Part shown: positions 23,599 to 33,120 of the stretch, piece after piece
Layout: each line of letters starts with the position of its first letter
Position numbering within the stretch: the stretch's first letter is position 1
Assembly (NCBI RefSeq): GCF_041146795.1
Contig: NC_135177.1
Span: 4,907,060 to 4,971,059 of the forward strand
DNA from: Maylandia zebra
Lineage: Eukaryota; Chordata; Actinopteri; Cichliformes; Cichlidae
Length of the DNA stretch: 64,000 nucleotides
Direction: 5' to 3'
The notes under the pieces: model-generated
What the model was told of the DNA's origin: nothing
The model's input: only the letters and a program-made list of their open reading frames with translations
Databases searched by the model: none
Made by a program: the position numbers and the translations under genes

Positions 23599-23745
23599 GG
23601 ACAGGACTTTAGTTCCCTCCCTTCAGTGCCACGCACCTATAAGCTACTTAGTTTGTTACACTATGCAGAAAGTACTGGTTGTTGGACAGAAAGAGAGGTC
23701 TTTGGAAAATTTGTGAAGCGAAGGAGATGTGAATTTGCATGTTCT
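23599..23745 (+). other. open segment with good splice borders (candidate exon)
   Basis: TTGTGTTTCAG precedes 23599 and GTAAGT follows 23745. The 147-nt interval is open in the frame starting at its first base (49 codons, symmetric phase) and has no repeat I recognise. The peptide, with LHYAESTGCW and FVKRRRCEFAC, matches no family I know. It may be a host exon, a non-coding RNA exon, or chance. Confidence 0.2.
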
Positions 23746-23749
23746 GTAA

Positions 23750-24435
23750 GTTTTGATCCCCCAGCACTTTATTTAAAAATAAAAGCAAATAACAATGAGT
23801 GTTTTCTATGAGCTAAAAACACTCAATTTCAGAAAGTTATTTATCTATTTTACCTATTATATAGTTTTGATTTCAGTGAGAGGGGAAGGTCATGTATTCA
23901 CACAGCTTTAGCTGTGAGCACTGAAACCTCACCCACCTGCTGTTTAAATTTTCTGTATGCAAGACTAGAATATGAGAAGAAAGTTAGTCTAAGGGGGGAA
24001 GGGAATAAAAGGGCTTGTTTCAGACAGAGAATAAACTAGGAGTTTGTACCAGTTAAATGATAAAGGATTAAACTGTAAATTATCCAAAGTTATTCTTGTA
24101 GAGTCCAGTAAAAATGAGCATAACAAGTCCCTTTTAACAACCTGACCTAAAGTTTGTTAGATTTAATAAAATTTCTATTAACAAGGTAGGTATGATGTGT
24201 ATTTCAGGAAGTAATAATACTATCTCATTGAGCTGGAACACTAAAGCCTACATCATTGTCATTATTCAGTAATTTCCTCTATTAACAAATCTTCTGGTGT
24301 AGTCTATCACCCCCGTCAGGATGCTTTGACATTTTTATTTAGTAATGCTAAAGTGTCTGTGTCCACTCTTTGTCAAGGAAATGTAGGTTCCATATGCTCC
24401 AATCCCAATCTATGGAAAGCAGAAACGTATGAGGA
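23750..24435. other. no gene recognised
   Basis: AT-rich sequence without recognisable coding, LTR or TIR features. Confidence 0.45.
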
Positions 24436-24507
24436 GCCACTTTATAGTTGTACCAGCCACTTTATAGTTGTACCAGCCACTTTATAGTTGTACCAGCCAC
24501 TTTATTT
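24436..24507. repeat. 20-bp tandem repeat, about 3.6 copies
   Basis: Three exact copies of GCCACTTTATAGTTGTACCA (24436-24495) and a partial fourth adjoin the 5' breakpoint of the plus-strand L1 fragment. They may result from slippage when the truncated copy was joined to the target. Confidence 0.93.
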
Positions 24508-24820
24508 CCAATAATAAAGACACACTTAAAAATGACATTTCCATTACTGAGCTCCCAGTATTGCTATCAGAACGAAGAGCTGAAAGAGCCTATCCAATTA
24601 ATCAGAGAGCATTACAAGACTCACACAGGCTCTCTTATTATCTAAAATATACAGAACACTTTCTAAATTAGATGAATCAATATCCCTTCCTATTGCAAAG
24701 TGGGAAGCAGATTTATCAGTCAGCTTAGACCAAAACTTCTGGTCTCAGATTTGCTTAAAAACCTTTAAATTAATTAAAAATCCCAGTCTGCAATTAATAC
24801 AATACAAAATACTACATAGA

Positions 24821-25246
24821 GTGCACTATACAGGTCATCGGATGTTCAAGATGGGCTTTACATCTTCCAACAACTGCTCACACTGTCAAGGCAATACACC
24901 AGACAATTACATCCACGCTCTTTGGTTCTGTCCACCAGTGCAGAAGTTTTGGCGCGAGATATGTGAAGACTTATCAAAGTGTCTGAAATGTAACATTCCA
25001 ACCTCCCCCTTAGTGTGTTTACTGGGCAGCTTAGATAATGTCACTTCAGAAAAGAATATAGCCCATATGATTTTCACTGCCCTATGCATAGCCAAGAAAA
25101 CAGTCCTCATGAACTGGAAAAATAAAAATAATCTTAATTCTAACCAATATAGAAATTATCTATTAGATTACATTAGTCTTGATACAGCCTCTGCCACCAC
25201 ATCAGATCAATTGCTCTGGACTCCTTTTATCAGCTCCATCACCTAG
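24821..25246 (+). pseudogene. L1 ORF2 C-terminal fragment
   Basis: This 141-codon frame holds the ORF2 C-terminal zinc knuckle CSHCQGNTPDNYIHALWFC, then a hydrophobic stretch and the end of the protein. Frames upstream at 24468-24671 belong to the same ORF2 but are separated by stops or frame changes near 24665. Endonuclease and RT are absent, so it cannot mobilise itself. The first codon is internal to the protein and not a true start. Confidence 0.8.
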
Positions 25247-25886
25247 TGGGGGTGGGGGGTCATAATTTGGTCCCGCCTTCACTGTTGTGATTGGTGTGGG
25301 GGTAGGGACAGGCTTAGGGCGTCGGGGGGTTCCCCGGAGGCATCTTCCTTGGGGGGCTCAACCCGGGGTAGCGGTCATGTCCGGTTGGGGGCTCTGTTGG
25401 CTCTCAGGTGACTGTTTCCTCGCGGCTGCGTGCAGCGGGGCTAGGGGAGGGTCTGTGCTGACGGACGTGTGTTACTGACCTGGTAGCCTGGCTGGCCCTG
25501 GGTGGGTCCGGGATGGGCGTGAGGTTCTGGGGGCGCTCCGTCTCTGGGCTGGGGCCCGGGCCGGGCCTCGGGGGCTTGGATCCTGGTTGGTGTGTTGCCG
25601 GGGTTGTGGGCGGGTGGGTGCATGGGTGCCCGGCCCTGGAGCGGGGTGCCGCCGGTGCGTCGAACCACCTGGGGGGCTCTTCAACTGGTGGGGGAGATGG
25701 TCACATCTTGCAGGAGCTTTCCTCTCTTCAGGAACTCTCTCTGCAGGAGGGGGAGATACAGGAGAGGTGGAGGAAGATCTCAGCCTGGGCGTTTACTGTC
25801 TTATGTAGTCTGGAAGATGAGTGGATGGTGGGGTGGGTGCAGTTTTCAATGTGGTGGGGTTGGGTGGACTGTCCCGGGCTCTGTGG

Positions 25887-28258
25887 GGCCGGGAGGCGCT
25901 GCTGCACTGGGCCCCGGTCTGGATGGGCCTGGGCCCCCTTTCCCTGGCGGGTCGCGGAGTGTGGGAGTGCCTACTGGGGTCAGCGGGGGAGCTGGCCCCA
26001 GGGAGGGGTTACCTGCCCCTCCCTTCCTTCCCTCCCCATCTCCAGCTGCCTCTCTCTTCCCGCTCCACCACAACCACCCACACATGCAGGGCCTTGGAGT
26101 AGGGGTATGTCACCAGGGTGCAGAGGAGGCTACCCCCCCCCCCCCCCCTCTGTCCCCTTCTGGCTGCCTCTGCCTCAATTTTATCCCACAACTTAGACAT
26201 TCACATTATTCACACTCTCATTACACATACATATAGGATCTTGGGGGTGGGCACAATCACGGAGTCCAAATTACCATCAGGGTGTACACCTCACCCCTGG
26301 CGTCGTTGCCCACCTCTCAATTTTAAATACACTTAGACATTGAGGGCTATCAGGAGGGACTATGTGCTTACCTGCTGCTCCTTGGCAGGTAGCTCCATGC
26401 CCTCCTGGGTTTTAATTGCACCTTAGAACATACATGCATCAACACTACAATGAGCGGGTGGAGGGAGGTTTGGAGTCTTCTCCCACCCCCATTCTCTGCG
26501 GCCTGCTGGAGCGGGAGGGCTAGGTGGAGTTGGCCGTCCGACTGCGGTCTGGAGTGTGGGGCCTCCCTGCTGCTACGGAGTCGGGGTGGTCTGCCTCTCC
26601 CCACCGCAGGGAAAAGGGTAACACCACCTGGGTCTGGGTGCAGTTCCCCCCTCCAGGAGCAAGGGTACCTAGACCCGGTTTGTAGAGTACGCTTGGGGAG
26701 TGTGATCGTGTGTACAGCGTCTTTTTATGTCTGTCTCCACGTTGGTTGAGTGTGGAGTGAGTGCATATGAGAGCATGAGGGGGGGAATGGATGTTTGTGT
26801 CTGTGTGTGCCTGTATGTCTGTGTCTATATGTCAGGTTGGGTATCAGACGCCACCTCTCTGGGGACACCTCAGGCCCTCCAAGGTTTGGAGGCCTATCTC
26901 CACCTACCACCACTTCCCCTGCCGGTGGCGGACTCCCTCAGGTGTCGATGCGTTGGTGGTTCTTTGTGTCTGGGGGTTGGCGTCCAGGTACACACCGGCT
27001 CACTCCTTGGCGGCCGCTTATCGGGGCCTGGAGCCTGGGGCTCGCTCGGGCCCCTTCGGGGGTGGGGTGCCCCAGGCCGGGAGGCGCTGCTGCACTGGGC
27101 CCCGGTCTGGATGGGCCTGGGCCCCCTTTCCCTGGCGGGTCGCGGAGTGTGGGAGTGCCTACTGGGGTCAGCGGGGGAGCTGGCCCCAGGGAGGGGTTAC
27201 CTGCCCCTCCCTTCCTTCCCTCCCCATCTCCAGCTGCCTCTCTCTTCCCGCTCCACCACAACCACCCACACATGCAGGGCCTTGGAGTAGGGGTATGTCA
27301 CCAGGGTGCAGAGGAGGCTACCCCCCCCCCCCCCCCCTCTGTCCGCTTCTGGCTGCCTCTGCCTCAATTTTATCCCACAACTTAGACATTCACATTATTC
27401 ACACTCTCATTACACATACATATAGGATCTTGGGGGTGGGCACAATCACGGAGTCCAAATTACCATCAGGGTGTACACCTCACCCCTGGCGTCGTTGCCC
27501 ACCTCTCAATTTTAAATACACTTAGACATTGAGGGCTATCAGGAGGGACTATGTGCTTACCTGCTGCTCCTTGGCAGGTAGCTCCATGCCCTCCTGGGTT
27601 TTAATTGCACCTTAGAACATACATGCAACACTACAATGAGCGGGTGGAGGGAGGTTTGGAGTCTTCTCCCACCCCCATTCTCTGCGGCCTGCTGGAGCGG
27701 GAGGGCTAGGTGGAGTTGGCCGTCCGACTGCGGTCTGGAGTGTGGGGCCTCCCTGCTGCTACGGAGTCGGGGTGGTCTGCCTCTCCCCACCGCAGGGAAA
27801 AGGGTAACACCACCTGGGTCTGGGTGCAGTTCCCCCCTCCAGGAGCAAGGGTACCTAGACCCGGTTTGTAGAGTACGCTTGGGGAGTGTGATCGTGTGTA
27901 CAGCGTCTCTTTATGTCTGTCTCCACGTTGGTTGAGTGTGGAGTGAGTGCATATGAGAGCATGAGGGGGGGAATGGATGTTTGTGTCTGTGTGTGCCTGT
28001 ATGTCTGTGTCTATATGTCAGGTTGGGTATCAGACGCCACCTCTCTGGGGACACCTCAGGCCCTCCAAGGTTTGGAGGCCTATCTCCACCTACCACCACT
28101 TCCCCTGCCGGTGGCGGACTCACTCAGGTGTCGGTGCGTTGGTGGTTCTTTGTGTCTGGGGTTTGGCGTCCAGGTACACACCGGCTCACTCCTTGGCGGC
28201 CGCTTATCGGGGCCTGGAGCCTGGGGCTCGCTCGGGCCCCTTCGGGGGTGGGGTGCCC
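25887..28258 (+). repeat. 1.19-kb tandem duplication in the L1 3' UTR
   Basis: Unit 1 (25887-27074) and unit 2 (27075-28258) align almost base for base. Differences I saw are a few substitutions, a small indel near 26436/27627 and C-run length changes near 26132 and 27322. Both units start at GGCCGGGAGGCGCTGCTG and end after GTGGGGTGCCC. Confidence 0.93.
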
Positions 28259-28975
28259 CCGGCCTCTCGGCCTGGGGCTCGGTCACTCAGGCACAGCTGG
28301 TGGCCGGCGGAGCTCACGGGCGCGTCACTGCAACTCCCCCTGGCTTCTGCTCCGCGGCTGCTGAGTGAACCCTCATCTGGGACTCTCCTCAGCTCTTACT
28401 GGAACAGTGGCGCGGCTGCCCCTCTGTTGGTCTTCCATGGTTTCTTGTGTTCTGGGGGCCTCTGAATGTCTGGAGTTTTGATCTCCTCCATACCTGCTTC
28501 ACACCCTGGAGGACGGGGCTGTGGCCCCCCCACACTCCCTAGCAGATCGTTACATGGAGAAACCTTTGGAATACAAGCGCGCTGATCCACACAGGTATGC
28601 ACACGGGTGTTCACTGCTCGTAGACCCAAATTACACCTTTCTTGGCTGCTACTTCGAAGCACATCTGTCCTGCGTGCTGCACAACAACATTGAATATTTA
28701 GTATTTACTGCTGTTTACACTTAGCTAGATTAATGCGATGGTGTTGTGTTTAGTATGTTGCTTTGTTTTTTGTTTTTTTGTCTTTTTTTGCTTGTTTTCT
28801 ATTCTTCTCTCAACAGGTGATCCAGGAGATTTTTATTTTTTTCTCCCCCCCTTTCTCACTGTCCCTCTCCCCTTCTGTTTTTCCTTTCCTTCCTCTTTCT
28901 TTCTCCCTTTCCTATCTCTCACTCATGTCTGTCCCGTCTGTAACATCTGAAAATAAAATATAATAAATAATAAAA

Positions 28976-29475
28976 ACAAAGATCGACCAAATGGACCAAT
29001 ACGGCAATGCCACGATGATCCATTTGGCAAAGTAAATCCATTGGGTATCCTTGTTGGTCTTCAGACAACAATTCTGATGGCTAAAGGACCAAATGGGACA
29101 GGCGAAAAAAAAAAAAAAAAAAAAAAGAGAGAGGGCTGAAGAACACTGAATGAGGCAGCTTGTAGAAAGTGACAGAGAGCACAGCATCTCTAACAGCTCC
29201 ACAAAGACTCCTGACAACTCCCTGTTCTGTGTGCTTTTAGTAAACAGAAGAGAGATTTAAAGCTGTGAAAGTGATATATACAGGAACATACTGAAAGTCA
29301 GATTCCACTGCATGCCATGTGGTGCAACATGGCAACAAAATATATATAATCATATTTATGCTTGAAATGGCAATCAGTGTTTGTTGTTTTTCCCCTCGCT
29401 GTACACCAGAAACTCATTACAGTGTTGAATTTTCTGCATTTTCAGGCAAAAAAAAATCAAACAAAAATCAAAAGC
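28976..29475. other. no gene recognised; poly-A run at 29105-29127
   Basis: Unassigned sequence with a 23-base A run followed by GAGAGAG, perhaps the tail of an unrecognised retroposon. Confidence 0.4.
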
Positions 29476-29479
29476 ATGT

Positions 29480-29600
29480 TTATCAAAAGTATTGCAAACA
29501 TTTGATTGCAATTGTTGCTGCTAAAGGTGGCCCAACCAGTTATTGGGTTTTGGAGGCAATCACTTTTTCACACTGTGTCCCTCTGCATGCATGTCTCCCC
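29480..29600 (+). mobile_element. Tc1-like 3' non-coding fragment
   Basis: GGTGGCCCAACCAGTTATTG followed by GGCAATCACTTTTTCACAC is characteristic of the region before the right TIR of one fish Tc1-like family. No TIR or transposase is seen here. Confidence 0.45.
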
Positions 29601-29814
29601 ATCGGGATGGTTCATGCTCAAAAGTGTTGAATTGTATGTAATAAAGTAATTGTTGATTGAGCATTTATACACCAAGTATTGTCCTTCCTTCAGCCCAAAG
29701 ATCGAAAGAATTGGGAGGATTTAACAGCATCAAATACTTAATAATACCTAGTACTTTAGTCAATGTATCACCTTTAAGGAATGAAAACTTCAACGTCAAA
29801 AAAATACAGGTAAT

Positions 29815-30070
29815 TAAATGGACTGATTCTTATATAGCGCTTTTCTACTCTCCCGGAGTACTCAAAGCGCTGTATATAACATGCCTCATTCACCCAAGCA
29901 CACAAGTGAAAACTAACCAACATTCACAATCCGATGAATGCATCGGAAGGCAACTTGAGGTTAGTATTTTGCCCAAGGATATTTGGCATGCAGACTGGGG
30001 AAGCCAAGGACCAAACTACCAACCTTCCAATCAGTAGCTGATCTGCTCTACCACCTGTGTCACAGGCACC
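29815..30070 (+). repeat. second hairpin-core dispersed repeat family
   Basis: Starts ATGGACTGATTCTTATATAG and carries the same outer arms AGCGCTTT/AAAGCGCT as the family at 5316, but the inner stem is TACTC/GAGTA. A CATTCACCCAAGCACAC stretch and a conserved-looking tail (TTGCCCAAGGATATTTGGC, CCACCTGTGTCACAGGC) follow. Confidence 0.65.
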
Positions 30071-30099
30071 TCTAATTTACTCACTCTTTATTAGTTAAG

Positions 30100-30320
30100 T
30101 CAGCATATCCATCGCAAGGCAAGCAAAACCATAAACAGTTGGACAGTCCAACACAGGGAAAACACAAAAGGACAGATTCACAAATTCACAGATTTAAAGC
30201 CAATTTAGAAACACCAGTTATCCTGCATTACCATGCATGGCTTTAGAAAGCTTGAGAAATCTGAAGTACCTAGAGAGAAAGCACACAGGCAGAGACACTC
30301 ACACAGAAAGGATTTTCGAC
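30100..30320 (+). repeat. degenerate dispersed fish repeat fragment
   Basis: Boxes ATCGCAAGGCAAGC, AATTTAGAAACACCAGTTAT, CATGCATGGCTTTAG and CTAGAGAGAAAGCACACAGG follow the order of a widespread fish repeat, the family that also seems to supply 3270-3385. Diverged. Confidence 0.4.
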
Positions 30321-30900
30321 AGCTGCCAGTTTCAACTCAAGGAGAGCCCTAAGAGCTCTGTATGTGTTAGTCATTATATTTCTATGTAGTTAAAAATATA
30401 CACTAAAACATTACTCTTAAGACAACCTTTTAAAAACATAGATTTCTCATTCTTAATTGTTAACTGTAGCTCTGAGCTCATGAAATATCTTTGTAACAGT
30501 TCTTCTTGGCAGTAAATATGGAGAGGACCCAGGCAGACCCATCCTGTCAGTTTCCATGTAGATCAGTGCTCTTGGAATATGACTGGGTTTAAATTTAGTG
30601 GGCCAGAGAATAGGCCCCAAGGTTCTGTTACAGGTTACTCTAGCCTTTTTTTAAAAGTAAGACATATTTACAAAGGGTTAAAAAGGGAATGTCCACAATA
30701 GGTGGGTGAACAACAACTAGGGGAGCCTCAAACAGCTGACAGGGACCCTAACTTACAGGGCAACAGAAAGGTACATGAACCTGAGTTGCAGACAACAGAG
30801 CAACATTATGCAACATTAGAACTGCTGTTTTATAACCAACAGGAGTCACAAGATGAGCAAATATCAGAGGAACAACAAGATGAGCAAGGAGACAGCAACT
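30321..30900. other. no gene recognised
   Basis: Unassigned. A 79-codon frame (30702-30938) is Gln/Glu-rich but overlaps the LINE edge and shows no domain. Confidence 0.4.
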
Positions 30901-30904
30901 TGAA

Positions 30905-31566
30905 CAGTTCTTCCTATCCAGGGCGTCTTCTGGTGTAACATTCGCAGCCTTCATATCATCTTTGATTTGGTCCATCCAGCAATTTTTTGGGCTTCCTCAT
31001 GGCCTGTTTCTACCCAGATCTAATTGCTGGGCTGTCTTTGCGATGGAGTTCTTATTGCTACGGACAACATGGCCGTACCATCGAAGCCTCCCCTCTCGCA
31101 TCTTGTCTGTGATCGGTGTCACTCCCCATCGTTTCCTGACATCTTCGTTCCTTGCTAGGTCAAGTCATGTGACACCCAGAGGCCACCTCAGCATCTTTAT
31201 CTCCATGGTGTGAAGGGCTTGTTCGTGTTTGGTCATCGCTGGCCAGCACTCTGACCCGTACAGTGCCACTGGGCGCACGATCGACTTATAGACTTTCGCC
31301 TTAATATAGATTGGCATTCTCTTGTCGCATAAGACTCCACTTACCTGACGCCACTTCATCCATGCTGTATTGACATGGATCTGGCGTCTGGTAGAGTTTC
31401 GCAGTGCGAGTTGACAAGGGACCTGAGGTACTTGAATTGGGCAACTTTAGTCAGCGGCTCGCCATCAATAGTGATGGTACTGTTGGTCTGGGTACCGCAT
31501 TCAAGGCACTCAGTCTTCTTGATGTTCAGACGCATGCTGTTTTCGGAGAGCCGGTCTTTCCACGCT
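30905..31566 (-). pseudogene. RTE-like LINE ORF2 C-terminal fragment
   Basis: Minus-strand pieces carry QAWKDRLSEN and LNIKKTECLECGTQTN (31570-31356), then MKWRQVSGVLCDKRMPIYIK and PVALYGSECWP (31359-31165), and finally MKAANVTPEDALDRK (about 30960-30915). This is the end of a LINE ORF2 of the kind usually called RTE-like; the clade call is from memory. It is truncated on both sides: by the Gypsy LTR near 31567 and at about 30905. Confidence 0.65.
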
Positions 31567-31803
31567 TGTGTTCGGAAATATATATTTTGAAAAAAAGGAT
31601 AAAAGCAATTAAGAAGGGGGTTGCGGCTCACCATCTGCTACTTGGAGCGAGATCCTAGACTTCCGGGTGTCATGGCGGATTGAGTGGACGCGTTTGGTGG
31701 TAGCTCCCTATCAGGAATTTAAAACACCGAAAACTCGTCAACAGACAATTCAATTGAGAAAAACGAATATAATTGGTGAGGAATAAGGCAAAAGGAGGCC
31801 AAA

Positions 31804-32796
31804 ATGCCAAGGGGACATGATAAAGCCGCAAAAATAAATACCAACAACGCAACAGGACAAGACTGCACGAGCCCCGATGGCATAATTAGAGATTCGGCTG
31901 GCGAATTACTAAAAGCCATCGAATCATTGAAATCAGAAATGAAACAAGATAATGAAAGGCTGAGAGAAGGCATTAACACGCTACAGCGGGAATTGGGCGG
32001 TAAGCTCGACAAGATAAAGGAGGACATAAAAACTCTGTCGAAGAGAGTGGGGGAAGCCGAGGATCGAGTGGGAAATATAGAAGATGTGACAATGGAGTTA
32101 ATTGAAGCGCTCCTCCAAAGCTTGAAAACACAGAAATTTATTCAGAACAAGCTGGTGGACCTGGAGTCAAGATCCCGCAGAAATAATATACGCCTGGTCG
32201 GAGTGGAGGAAGGCTCCGAGGGGAGATCTGTCCAAGACTTTGTCTCGGAGCTGCTACAGCACGAGATACCTATACCAGCCGGGCTAGAACTTAAGATCCA
32301 GCGGGCCCATCGTATCTCTGTACAGAAACCGCGCCCTGGAGAATTCCCACGTCCGATTCTTATTAATTTCCAGGAATTCACAACGAAAGAACTCATACTT
32401 CGAGAAGTTTGGAAAAAGAAGCAAATCCAGGTGAATGGCAAGACGATCTACTTTGATCATGACTATGCATCAGATATTGTTCAAAAGCGCAAACAATACA
32501 GAGAAGTTAAGCGGATACTAAAGGAAGCGGGAGTGCGCTTCCAAACTCCCTACACGAGCATTCGGATCCACTGGCAGGACGGAGTCAGAAACTACGGTAA
32601 CGTACGAGAGGCGGCTATGGAGATGCAGAGGAGGGGATACGATGTCCAGATCCCGGCGGCATCTGAGGAGGACGATGCGCTAAGCAGAAGGTGTCGAGAG
32701 TGGAAACGGGCCTCAATCTCCCATCGAGAGCAAATTTCTTCCCCGAGGCAGAGAGTTAAAAAAAAATTGGAGGAATTTCAGAGAAATGCTGATTAG
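31804..32796 (+). CDS. L1 ORF1 protein (RNA-binding chaperone)
   Basis: Encodes 330 aa from an ATG in AAAATGCCAAGG. L1 ORF1 proteins trimerise, bind their own RNA and form the ribonucleoprotein that carries ORF2. A charged heptad-like coiled coil spans about residues 30-115. It leads into LESRSRRNNIRLVGVEEG (about 118-135), the start of the RRM-type domain of L1 ORF1. PRPILINFQEF and VRFQTPYTSIRIHW belong to the RRM and C-terminal domain. The last about 60 residues are basic. The length is normal for this family and there are no internal stops. It lies 324 bp upstream of ORF2 on the same strand, so expression is presumably from one bicistronic RNA driven by the 5' UTR. Confidence 0.92.
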   Translation: MPRGHDKAAKINTNNATGQDCTSPDGIIRDSAGELLKAIESLKSEMKQDNERLREGINTLQRELGGKLDKIKEDIKTLSKRVGEAEDRVGNIEDVTMELIEALLQSLKTQKFIQNKLVDLESRSRRNNIRLVGVEEGSEGRSVQDFVSELLQHEIPIPAGLELKIQRAHRISVQKPRPGEFPRPILINFQEFTTKELILREVWKKKQIQVNGKTIYFDHDYASDIVQKRKQYREVKRILKEAGVRFQTPYTSIRIHWQDGVRNYGNVREAAMEMQRRGYDVQIPAASEEDDALSRRCREWKRASISHREQISSPRQRVKKKLEEFQRNAD

Positions 32797-33120
32797 TTCG
32801 GGGGATATCTTCCCCCTGTTACTGATCAGAAAATTATAGGCCTCTCAAATTCAAAGTTCTGGAGGAGCAACACCGGATGGAGGTAAATACGTTGGACTAT
32901 AATTTGGGAACTACTTCTTCAGTTCTCAAATATTTCATAGGGCCCTCCTTTACGGAGGTTTTTTACCCTAGATCTACCAACGGGGTCATGGTGGGAGACA
33001 GTTTCTTCCTACTAATTGGGAGTCGCAAGTTTGTGTTTAATTTTTGTTTAATGTCTAGTAATATTGTTTTATTTTATTTTCTTAAACTAGAGGGGATGAT
33101 CATTGCACACTGTACGAATC

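Larger units (their letters stand above)
24500..28975 (+). mobile_element. 5'-truncated L1 (Tx1/Swimmer-type) with very long 3' UTR
   Basis: Only the last part of ORF2 is present (to the stop at 25246), followed by about 3.7 kb of GC-rich sequence. It ends in a CT-rich tract (28845-28920), an AAATAAAATA signal near 28950 and an A-rich tail near 28975. The GC-rich part contains a 1.19-kb tandem duplication. Many long overlapping frames there reflect high GC and low stop density rather than genes. The order ORF2 end, GC-rich UTR, pyrimidine tract, A-tail supports one LINE insertion. No clear TSD was identified. Confidence 0.72.

Noticed and set aside
24436..24507. Possible CRISPR-like array of 20-bp repeats
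   Set aside because: The units are contiguous with no spacers, and the setting is a eukaryotic genome; it is a simple tandem repeat. The same applies to 50124-50204.
25513..28465. Many long overlapping ORFs (up to 244 codons) on both strands of the GC-rich region
   Set aside because: They overlap in several frames, duplicate with the 1.19-kb tandem unit, and lack domains. High GC and few stop codons in an L1 3' UTR explain them.
30702..30938. Gln/Glu-rich 78-aa ORF as a host peptide
   Set aside because: It overlaps the degraded LINE end and has no homology I recognise or splice context.
33103..33120. Upstream TTG start for L1 ORF2
   Set aside because: An ATG in frame at 33121 directly precedes the endonuclease domain and is the simpler start.
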